Part shown: in pieces, positions 1 to 9,157 of the stretch
How the letters are laid out: each line of letters starts with the position of its first letter
Numbering within the stretch: position 1 is the first letter of the stretch
Source: Galbula dea
Taxonomy: Eukaryota > Chordata > Aves > Piciformes > Galbulidae
Reading direction: 5' to 3'
Assembly (NCBI GenBank): GCA_013399015.1
Contig: VWZX01004666.1
Location: 3,134,156-3,198,155 of the forward strand
DNA length: 64,000 bases
Notes under the pieces: generated by a model
Told to the model about the DNA's origin: nothing
Databases searched by the model: none
The model's input: only the letters and a program-made list of their open reading frames with translations
Made by a program: the position numbers and the translations under genes

Positions 1-329
1 GCAGAGGGGGCGCGGGGCGGGGGCGGAGAGACGGGACGCCCGGAGGCTGGGCAGGGAGCTTGGAAGCAGCGGTAATAAATAATAGTAATAATGATAATAA
101 TAGGAGAGAGAGGAAAAAAAGGGGGGAAGAGGGGAAATGGGGGGTGCAGCAGCTCCTTGGCTGGGCTGGGGGAGGGAGGGGAAAAAGGAATGTGGGATGA
201 GGGAGGGGCAGGGGAAGAGGGAGGGGGGAGGGCAGAAGTTGGGAAGGCTGCTCCCCCCTCCCCTCCCCTCCCGAGATGGGACCCGGTGGAAAGGCTCCCT
301 ATCTACGTCTACTGCCAGCGCTCCCCAGG

Positions 330-337
330 CCTTTATA
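330..337 (-). promoter_or_regulatory. TATA box, leftward
   Basis: On the minus strand this reads TATAAAGG inside a GC-rich island. A start site would be expected about 25-30 bases further left, near 300-307. It is one of very few AT-rich words in the first 700 bases, which makes a chance match less likely. Confidence 0.5.
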
Positions 338-352
338 CGGCCGCCCCGGCAT

Positions 353-358
353 CACGTG
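353..358. promoter_or_regulatory. CACGTG E-box near the leftward TATA box
   Basis: A perfect CACGTG palindrome lies 15 bases upstream of the minus-strand TATA box. This is the consensus for USF/MYC-type bHLH-zip factors. Only the motif is seen; binding is inferred. Confidence 0.35.
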
Positions 359-785
359 GCGCCCGCCGCAGCCCCCACGGGGCACGGCGAGGGGCTGCCC
401 TGAAGGGACCGGATCCCCGGGGAGCGCGGCCCCCTACCCCGACTGGGATGCTTTCGAGGAAAGGCGCTGTTCGCTTCCCTGGCGCTCGGATGCCCCCGGC
501 TACCCCTGGAGCCGGCTGGTGGTCGACGCTGAATAAAGCCCCCTCCCGCTCCAGGCACCCCGAGGTGCTGGAGGCTCGCAGGGCCCTTTTCTGCAGGATG
601 CGACGGCCGCCTCCCTACCCCGGAGGCCTCGGAGGATCCCTTCTCACCCCGAGGGCTGCACACTCCCGGGGCTGAGGGCTGAGCTGCCGCCCTCCAGCAG
701 CTAGCCTCCGCTAGCGCCAAGTCCTCGATCTCCTTAAGGGGTAGTGTGAATTTGGGGATCCACGCTCCCCTTCTCCACTTGCTAA

Positions 786-801
786 CGTCACCGACACGTC
801 A
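786..801. promoter_or_regulatory. Paired CRE half-sites
   Basis: Two CGTCA words start at 786 and 797, 11 bases apart (about one helical turn), in the same orientation. CGTCA is the half-site bound by CREB/ATF proteins. They sit within the CpG-rich block about 450-470 bases upstream of the leftward TATA box. Confidence 0.3.
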
Positions 802-1459
802 CCTAGCCCGAAGCGCACTTCTTGGAAACCAGCCCCCTCCGAGGGCTACCACGGGCCCGCATCCGCCAAAGGGTTACTGCCTCCGGGCAGGTACGGGGCG
901 GAAGGCTTGGAGCAACGCGAGAAATAACCAAAGAGAAGGCTGTGCGTTCTGGCAGCACACTGGGACGGAACCCGAGTCTCGCATCCCCGCCCCACTGGGC
1001 TGGCCCGGCTAGGTACTACTTCCCATGGTAGCCCACCTGCAGCCCGGCCAGTCACCCTCCGGGATGGGGAATCTCCTCTGCTCTCGGGATCTCCTGTCCG
1101 CCTCTCTCTTTCCGTCTCTTCCCCCAAGGCACAGCATCTCCCGATGGCTGGCAGGGAGGAGGTGTTGGGCAGCGGACACCCACCTTGCCACTGGCTGTAG
1201 CCGAAGGGGTAGGATTTCTCTGTAATCAGAGGTAGCCTAGTCCTCCCCCGACCCAGCCACAGCGGTGTCCCCACGCGTGGCAGAGCCCCACTTCCCCCGG
1301 TCTGTGGCTGCCCCTTCCCAGGGCAAGGCCGGGGAGGCCACCGCAGCGCAGGGCTGGGGACACAGACATGGCTGCAGCCGCCCACCCCACGCCCCGTGTG
1401 TGGCTGTGGCAGTTGGTTGTCTCTGTCTCTATCGCGGACACACTGAACCACGTTCGCAC

Positions 1460-1548
1460 GGTTTGGTTTTTTGGTGTTTTTTGTTTGTTGTTGGGGGTTG
1501 GTTTGTTTGTTGTTAGTTTTTGGGGTTGCTTTGTTTTGTTTTTCTCTT
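1460..1548. repeat. G/T-rich low-complexity tract
   Basis: The plus strand is almost only G and T, with repeated GTTT, TTGTT and GGTT units. It is simple-sequence DNA with no coding meaning. A similar tract lies at 45,460-45,592. Confidence 0.8.
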
Positions 1549-2150
1549 GGAGGCTCTGATAATACGCAGCCGCTTTCCCGGAGGAGGATGCCCAGAGAGG
1601 GAGGAAGGGGATGGTTTCCTCCAAGGGGGTGTCAGGGGGAGATTCACTACCCCCCAGGTCCGCGGGCAAGCAGTGTGAGAATCCGCGGTGATGAATTACC
1701 AGTCGCTGCCGTTAACAGGTGCGAGCATGTGGTGATAAAATCTCCAGCACTAATACCGGGGAGCCGGGCCAAACAGCTGCGCGGCCCCGCGTCCAAATGC
1801 CGGTCACAATTACTCAAGCCCTAACGACTTGGTGCACAGTCTCACCGAGCTCTCGGGGACCCCGAGGAGCGGGCAGGAGCGGAGGTCGCTTCGCCCGCAC
1901 TACTGCGGTTGAAGCAGCTGTTGCAGAGCCGGAGCCTCTGCGAGGACTCGGTCTCCTCCTTCGCTCCCAGCGTTGAGATCGGCGGGGAGAATTTCTCGAG
2001 CGAAGGGGAAAAACAGATGAATATCTGTGTTGAGAGTTGCTCACGAAGGCGGGAAGGTCTGTCCCGCGGACGTGTGTCAGGGCTGGGGAAGCTTCACTGA
2101 GCTCTTTCAATTTATAGCTCTCCGACGCTGATAACCTGCGTTTGCAACAC
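1549..2150. other. Moderately GC-rich flank without a gene
   Basis: Mixed-composition sequence continuing the upstream flank of the leftward promoter. Open frames are short and compositional. I see no exon, RNA gene or repeat family. Confidence 0.5.
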
Positions 2151-2154
2151 ATTC

Positions 2155-2275
2155 ACATACATATCCCCGCCATATGTGTATATATAGCTTTCAGTTATAT
2201 ATATTTATATTCATATATATATTTCTCATGTATTTTTCCTTATATATATTGGCTTTTTTTCCTTATATATATGAT
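2155..2275. repeat. AT-rich (TA)n microsatellite cluster
   Basis: Several TATATA runs are separated by short pyrimidine stretches. The unit CCTTATATATAT-like occurs twice around 2,238-2,270, which suggests a local duplication. The tract interrupts the GC-rich flank abruptly. Confidence 0.8.
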
Positions 2276-2559
2276 TAGCTAAAACTCAGAAATGCTTCAG
2301 AGATTGCCGCGTCTTTCCTACCAACTTTGTTTAAATCCTCCCATCATCAGTCTCGCGGTGAGACGATGGGAAGAACAAATGGAAGAGAGCGGCGAGAGAA
2401 AAGACCTGAGTCGCTTTCCGTTTTTATTAAGTAAAATAATAGTTATGCCTCCCCTACATAAACGAAAGTGTCATAAAAAATTCCGAAGCAGCTGCCAGAG
2501 ATTTCGACCACACACGCAACGGGGCGATTGAATTTCCACTTGGTGCATTTCATGGCAGC

Positions 2560-3200
2560 AAGGAACCAGCCGGGAGCTGCGCCTTGTGTTTCTGCAGGGC
2601 GGCGAAGCGAAGGGCATGGGGGGGCGACCGAAATGACGCGCTTCGAGCGGCCGAGGGCAGTAGGCACAGACCGGGGGAAGCCTTGCCGCCCCCCGCCGCC
2701 GCCCCCTCTATGCCTGGTCGCAGGGCCACCGCCTCCCGATCGCCCTGCCTGGAGGGGGTCCCGCACGGTTGGAAGGGAAACAGATGTGGGTGTTCGCTGG
2801 TCGGACCCTCAGCCCCTTGCCCTGCCCCTGCTGCCTGAAAGCAGGAAGGGTCCGTACGGAGAGCCCTCGGCGACGGGAAGGCTTGGTGGAGCCCTTTGCC
2901 GCTGTGCTGATGGGCATCGGGACCCCGATGAGCCCGAAAATTGGAGGAGGGATGCGAGAAGGGTCGATTTGTGGTGGCTGTTGGGATGCAGCCAGTGTCT
3001 TGTCCCACTCCTTCAGCATCGCGCATCCAAAGCCGTCACAGCTCTCTACCATGTCCCCCAAAACCACCATTGACACAATTCCTGCATGTTTCAAGGCAAA
3101 ATATCGCCCCCGTTAAAACCGAGAACAACCCTAAAGGAAATGAGAGTAATTTCTGGTCCCTCCATCTGCGAGCGGCTCCCGCTCACAAAGTTGATGTAGC
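2560..3200. other. Second GC-rich block upstream of the leftward promoter
   Basis: CpG frequency rises again here, for example around 2,585-2,780. Long open frames on both strands are explained by GC content and none resembles a known protein. It could be part of a broad CpG island of the kind found around developmental transcription-factor genes. Confidence 0.45.
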
Positions 3201-3880
3201 CTTGGCTTTGCCTAGCACGATCGGCTAGAGAAACACAACAAAACGAGGAAAAGTACCTAAACTACAACCGTCACGAAATGATTTAGGAAAGGGAAACCCT
3301 GGACTGAAACAAACCAGATGGTAGGATCCCAGACGTATACGGACACACATACAAACACACAGACACAAGCTCCCGGCCGTGCGTCCACACAAGGAGAGAG
3401 ACGTGAGCTTTAACTGCGGATTAAACGCAGGGTAAGAAATGTTGAGGTCTCCCGAAAGAGAAACCCTATCGATCTACCCCAAAAGCTTGCTTTGTCGTCA
3501 TCCCAGGGTTCCCAGGCGTGCAGGGCTTGAAGGGAAGCATTTTTCCTTGGGCAGATTTCTGATCTTTCTGCTCTCTCTGAAGTATTTCATTACAGCCAGG
3601 CTCCCTTCCCACCTCCTATTTTAATCCGACTCTGCTTTACATTTCAGATTTATTTTTCTTCTTCTTTCAATGGACTTTCACTGTCTGTCCAGCCTGTCGT
3701 AATGGGGCGTTTGGTCCCGGCTAATGTCCTGGTGTTCTGATGCCCTGCAGATAGCTTTAGCAGGTGGATGCCCCCTGCAGAGGTTTCACCCCCTCGTCTC
3801 CTGGTGTCCCTGCCTGAGTAGCTCCGTGGAAGGCGGTCGGAGCACCCGAGAGCGGCAAAATGGCAACAACGACGAGGCAC

Positions 3881-3920
3881 TTAATTTTATTTTATTTTTA
3901 TTTTATTTCATTTTATTTTC
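3881..3920. repeat. (TTTTA)n-like microsatellite
   Basis: Imperfect tandem TTTTA units run from the end of a CpG-containing stretch into unique sequence. Confidence 0.8.
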
Positions 3921-3999
3921 CCACTGGGAAAAGCTCGTTCTCTGCCTGTCCAGCGAGGCCATAGGTTGTAGGGTAGAGCAGGGAAAGCAACCCCGGAGC

Positions 4000-6900
4000 A
4001 CCCCGGGGTGCGATCTCTGCTCCTGTCCCGCCACTGGCCATGTCCCCGCCTAAGGGAGATGGTGGTGGCCGGAGCATCCCCCGGCGCTGGGGTTTAATGG
4101 GGGACAAAGCCCGGGGAAGGGACTCAAGGAGCCCTGCAGCAGTTCTGTGTGCTGCTTTGGGCACTGCCGAGGTTTTAGCTCCAGCCCAGCCAACGTTGCC
4201 TTCAGATCCTTCCAGATGATTTGTTGGTTTTGTGGTACGTAATTGTTCTTATTCCCTCTGCTGACCAGCATCTAAATTCGTTTATTCTGATGAGAACCGC
4301 ATCTACAAGTCCCACAAGGCTCAGTGATGGATTTTTCTGTATTACCTCGTTATCAAGCTTGGCTGACCTCTAACTTCTCTGAACATATGAGCAAGACAGA
4401 CCTGCTGCTGCCCGGGCTGCCCCAAGGGGCTCTTTTTCCACTTATGTGATTTCCTTTGATATTATTTCTCTTCTTTCCATATCCAAGGCTCAGACCTTCA
4501 GTGCTCCCTGCAGTTCAACCTTTTTTTTCAGCCCCATACTGCTAGCTCCCAGCTTGCAAAGATCAGTTTGCTGCCTACACAACAAGAGCTCCCAGTGTGA
4601 GGAGGTAAGTGGCAATGGTGGTGCCACATAGTGCGAGGTATGTGAAATTCCCACTTTGGAAACCACTGGAGGCAAGTGCCTATATCCATCCCCACAGCAC
4701 TCGGATATTGGACAGTTCAGGTTTGTTGACCTGCATTTTCAAATGCAGGTGTCTCAAAATCCACTCTAAAAAAAAGGCTTGGATTTCAAGGCAGGCTTTT
4801 CTCAGGCACTGCATGTGAAGTGCTGAATCTCCACGAACCTCTGGAGAACAGTCTTTCCTGCTTTTCAGAAGAAACACACATTTATATACACACACGTTTA
4901 TTTAGGTGCTGTGATCTGACTTTGGGATCTTGATTTTGGACTTGTAGTTCAAAAACTTTGTCTGCTGTTCTCTGATTCATAACCGATCCCATCCCACAGG
5001 GATTTGAAGCCCACCAGTCAAGCTCATATGCAGCTTAACACTCAACTGATTAACTCTGACTTGGTATAAGCTTTTTTTTTTTTTTTTCAGACTGTTCTTC
5101 AGCAATCTGACATGAAAAGAGATGGATACACACGCTTACATGGCTCAGAGAAACGCAGTGATTTCAAGCCATAAACCACCAGGTGCACTTTTGAGACTCA
5201 CCAAAGCCAGCTCTCCTGTTTGCCATAAAAAACACATTAACCAAAGGCCTATGCATGTGGAAGGCAATTATACTTATAGGCACATGACAACGTGTATAGA
5301 ACAGCATGGTAACTGTGCCTACTACATAAGAAAAAACATCTCTGTGAAAACAATCCTTCTAAATCACTTAATTCTTCCCTGAATCCCCTGAAAATGAAAG
5401 AGGATTTTTTTTTTGAGAAGATGCATGTGGGAGAGAATGAGACTTCCCAGAAGTAGGTGCACCGGTTGCAATAACCTAATTAAATGGCCAGATTCACAAA
5501 GACATAGTAACTTGTGATGAGGTTTCCAAGTCCAAGTTTTCCATGTTAGCATTTGTTCATGCCAAAAGTTCCCAGGGAATTTCTGCTGCTGTGTTTACGT
5601 TCAGCCGTTCCATAGCCCAAGTGTCTACTTCACCCACTGAGTTTGCAAAAGTTCACTTCTGCCAGAAATGCCAGCTTGGGTGGCAGGAGCAATACAGAGG
5701 GAGAGCCTTCAAAGTAATAAATTACAAAAAAGGTGGGAAGTTACTGGCATATAGCTTGAATGGGACAGAAAGTGTTTGATTCCTTCTAATTATTTTCTGC
5801 ATGTGGTAAATTGCTGGGGATAGGAGTCTTTGCATCTGTAAGCACCCAGCAATCTCCAGCTGGGAATCAGGTTGGGATGAATCTACAGTATCCTTTTAAA
5901 AAAAAAGCCCTACACACACATACTGATATCTACAGATCTGCCTTGCAAACAGGTTCATAGATGTATTTTGCCTCTTGACTTCAAATAAGACTCTGCTTCA
6001 GTCAGCTGGAGGCTGTGATGTCACAACTGCACAGGGATATAGTGCAGGGCTTCTTTTCTCTGTTCCCATGTTGGAAAGGAGCTGCATAAACAGAGGGAAA
6101 AATGTTGCAACCCAAAGTATGGGGAGGGAAGCAAAGTGTCTCACCAATGCACAGAAGCAGAGGCAGAGCCAAGCCCCTTAACTCTGTCCCCTGATCTAGT
6201 GAAGGACAGACAGGTAGAAAAAATTCAAAACCAGGCATCACTGTAACAGTCTAAGGGCTGAACCTGGACAGAACCGTGGATGTCAGCTCCATCACCCTGC
6301 CAGCGTACAGATGTGAATGCCAGTTCCTCCACTGCACCTCCACCAGGTCATAGCTTCACCCCACGGCCCAGCTCTGGCACTTCCACACTCCAGGAGTTCT
6401 TTCCTTATGGTCCAGGACTCAAAGCTAATCCCTGCTTTGCACACTGGGACACACAGCCTCCCAAATTGGCTTTGTGGCAGTGTCAGTGTGGCTGCAAGGG
6501 ACAGTTCTCCATCTCTACTGTGCTCTGCAGCACACAGTAGGTAAAAGGGATACACAAGAAAGCCATCCCTAGCATCTCCACACTGATGTGAACTTCTCCC
6601 ACCCCTTTCTTCAAACCACTACAAGAAATTGCTGCCCTAAGCTACACAGAGGCTAGAGAGAGATAGCCTGTCAACACACAGATTAAAATTAATCCAGCCA
6701 TTCTGGGGGTGTTGAAGTTTCATGTACACACATCTCCCCTTTTTCCACTTACTGCAGGCAATTCCTTGATTATTCTTTCTGGGAGGAGGAAGCTGCAACA
6801 CTTAGATGGAAGAAACGACACTGAGGGCTGCTGAAGGAAAGGCTGTTGTTTCATATCTGGCTTTACGTTACTTGAAAAGACTCGGTTTCTGCAGGATGGG

Positions 6901-7440
6901 TACTCGGCATTGCCCAGCTAACCTGATCCCACCAATGCTCATTACAAAATACGTTTTTCTTATTGCTCTTTTCCAGGCTTTTGCATAGTCTAGATGTCAA
7001 GCATTAAATTTGTTCTAAGAGGGCATGAGGCACTGGGATAAGTTATCTGCTCCCTTAAAATAATAGCTGGGGTCCTGTGGAGAAGTAGGATGGCGGGGCT
7101 TCCCTCTCAGCACAGAGATAAGCATGCCATCTAGAGGAAATCCGCTTCATTGCCAGGACTGGCAGCTGAAAATTATCCAATAAAGCATAATTAACCTCTG
7201 GCTTCAGAGAAAATCCTCTGTCCGTGCCGGGCTGCTGCACAGGCATGTCGCAGCAGGCTGGCAATACACCAGGGCATCCAAGCCCACAATGGCACACACT
7301 GGCCTGTCCCTTCACCAAAGGTGATGTCACCTGCCCAGCTTCCATGCTATGGGCATTTGGATGTAAAGGAGGAAAAGGCAATGTGGCTGTTTCCATAGAA
7401 CATGCTCTCTACTTTTTAGAAAGGTAAGGAGGCTGCGCAT
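4000..7440. other. Gene-free intergenic DNA
   Basis: No coding exon, RNA gene or clear transposon was found. Open frames are short and on both strands. The only notable structure is a short inverted repeat at 4,729-4,750, with arms of about 10 bases around a 2-base loop. Confidence 0.5.
4729..4750. repeat. Short near-perfect inverted repeat
   Basis: The arm ACCTGCATTT is followed two bases later by its reverse complement AAATGCAGGT. It could be the core of a decayed palindromic element or chance. No terminator role is implied in this genome. Confidence 0.5.
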
Positions 7441-7448
7441 ATGGCAGG

Positions 7449-7612
7449 ATCAGTAGGCTATATATTATCAGTACGCTATATATATTATATATAGTATACA
7501 TTACAGAATATTAGGAGTTGGAAGGGACCTCAAAAGATCGTATCAGTAGGCTTTATATTATATTATATTATATTATAATCAGTAGGCTATATTATATATA
7601 CATAATGACCTT
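7449..7612. repeat. AT-rich tandem cluster with four ATCAGTA-GCT units
   Basis: The word ATCAGTAGGCT (ATCAGTACGCT in one copy) starts at 7,449, 7,467, 7,542 and 7,578. Each copy is followed by TATA/TTATAT runs. A short CR1 3' end (7,502-7,540) lies between copies two and three. Confidence 0.8.
7502..7540 (-). mobile_element. CR1 LINE fragment (3' end)
   Basis: The stretch carries the CR1 3'-end words GTTGGAAGGGACCT and CAAAAGATCG in reverse orientation, directly after an ACAGAATATTAGG tail. It is only about 40 bases long. The same terminal sequence recurs in plus orientation at about 17,845-17,885. Confidence 0.75.
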
Positions 7613-7662
7613 CAGTGGCAACCAACAGTAACCTATGGGTGCCAATGCCTGAGCTGTAGTTG

Positions 7663-7890
7663 AATCATAGAATCATCTGGGTTGGAAGGGACCTCAAAGG
7701 TCATCTAGTCCAACCCACCTATAGTGAGCAGGGACATCCCCAGCTAAATCAGGTTGCTCAGAACCTTGTCTAGCCTCACTTTGAATGCCTCCAGGGACGG
7801 GGCTTCAACCACCTCCCATGGCAACCTGTTCCAGTGTTCCACTACCCTCATGGCAAGGAACTTTTTCCTAATATCTAATCTAAATCTGAA
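7663..7890 (-). mobile_element. CR1 LINE, 5'-truncated 3' end
   Basis: The element opens with the complement of the CR1 terminal ATTCTATGATT repeat (AATCATAGAATCAT). It continues with GGTTGGAAGGGACCTC and the usual CR1 3' untranslated sequence read backwards (caacctgttccagtgttcc, aactttttcctaatatctaa). About 230 bases are recognisable. No reverse-transcriptase reading frame remains. Confidence 0.92.
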
Positions 7891-9037
7891 TTAACAGAGG
7901 AGGTGGCAGGGTCAACTCCTTTACCAGCAACTCCCACCCTTGCAGAGCATAGCCCTGCAGAGCCCTTGTGGGACTGATATGGGTGCGGGGGGTACAGCCC
8001 AGCAATGCGGATGGCATTCTGGTCTCCTGTGGGATAGATCCACATGGTGACTCATCTTTTCCTAATGAAAAATATCCTTCTCAGCTAACTTCCCAGGGTG
8101 GACTGTTCTCATACACTGCTGCTGTCAGGGACACACTCACTCAAACCTTCAGGTCTGGGACAAGAGACATGACAGCAGGCACCATAAATCTTGCACCCTG
8201 CTGTTGGCAGGATTAGCGTACTGAAGGCCACAGTATCTGTACCCCACACCTCCCACTATTTCTCTTCCCAGCACTTGAACAGTGAATAACATATCTGCAG
8301 TTATCAGCATGAGACTCTTGTCCCACCAATAAAAACAAATCCTTAAAGTCCTAAAGATAATTGTAAAACAGTGACCTAGGTCCAAGCAGGGGGACAAGTG
8401 CTACTGCCCAGCAGGTAGCTGTCATGTAAAAATGGGAAGTCTTGCAAAAACTAATTCAGGGATGGGGAAAGAGCAGGAAAGATCTCACATGAGAGAAACC
8501 TCATTCTGCAGAAAATAAGCAGGTTCATGCTTAAGCGGAGGACATTTGGAGAGGAACAATTATTGTATTGATTTGCTCACAGTCTGCAGGATTTTTTAAT
8601 ATTTTCTTCACTTTTTAAAAATTAAGATTATTCCTGCTTTTTCCATGATCCCAGAAGCTCCCCTAGATGCTACTGTTTGGTGCTTCTAAGCAATGCGGGG
8701 CTGAACCTCAGCAACATCCGCAGTACTTTTTTGCTTTTAACAGTAATTCTGTTTCCATTCTGCTTCCTCCTCACCTTCTTCTCCCTCATGCCTGCGTGCT
8801 CTCAGGCCTGACTGCTAACCCATGTCTTGGAGACGATACCAGGCATTCAGCCCTGATGCCCTCACCACCCGAACAGTTGTTCCCCCGGCTCCATGGCAGG
8901 GAGGGAAGGCAGGGATGGCTCCTTGCAGGCAGTTGTCACTCACGTGGAGTGAAGGGCTTCACAGTATCACCTTAGGAGCTTTATAGTTCTCTTATTTCCT
9001 GTCATTACTGAGAAGAGCCTAGTTGTAATAAAAATCT
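7891..9037. other. Gene-free intergenic DNA
   Basis: I see no exon, RNA gene or recognisable repeat here. Open frames are short. Confidence 0.5.
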
Positions 9038-9157
9038 GGGCTCCGATCCTACAAACACTTATGCCTGAGCTTAACTCTAAACACTTGAGCCGTCAAAGGG
9101 GACTATTCATGTGCTTAAAATTTAAGCATGTGCTTAAGCGTCTGTAGGCCTGGAGTC
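9038..9157. repeat. Ancient imperfect palindromic element (MITE-like)
   Basis: The left arm begins GGCTCCGATCCTACAAACAC and the right arm ends with its diverged reverse complement (TCTGTAGGCCTGGAGTC). Both arms carry the word GTGCTTAAG/CTTAAGCAC or close variants, and they pair for about 50 bases with scattered mismatches around a short centre. I remember similar palindromes as repeated elements in reptile genomes, which fits a non-autonomous DNA transposon. The family name cannot be fixed by eye. Confidence 0.65.

Larger units (their letters stand above)
1..1100 (-). promoter_or_regulatory. CpG-island promoter of a leftward gene, probably FOXD2
   Basis: The block is strongly GC-rich with many CpGs. 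It contains a minus-strand TATA box (330-337) and a CACGTG E-box just upstream of it (353-358). These point to transcription running left out of the window, with bases 1 to about 305 as 5' leader. No open frame here resembles a known protein. In vertebrates the neighbour of FOXE3 on the side away from CMPK1 is FOXD2, an intronless forkhead gene in the same orientation as FOXE3, so FOXD2 is the natural candidate. That identity rests on synteny alone because none of its coding sequence is present. A short TAA-type trinucleotide run lies at 71-104. Confidence 0.5.

Noticed and set aside
2155..2275. Multiple TATATA words as promoters
   Set aside because: They belong to a simple AT microsatellite; no start-site context or gene follows.
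2528..3073. Open frames of 120-200 codons on both strands in the GC-rich left end
   Set aside because: Several overlapping frames on both strands are open at once, which is the signature of GC-rich non-coding DNA, and none resembles a known protein.
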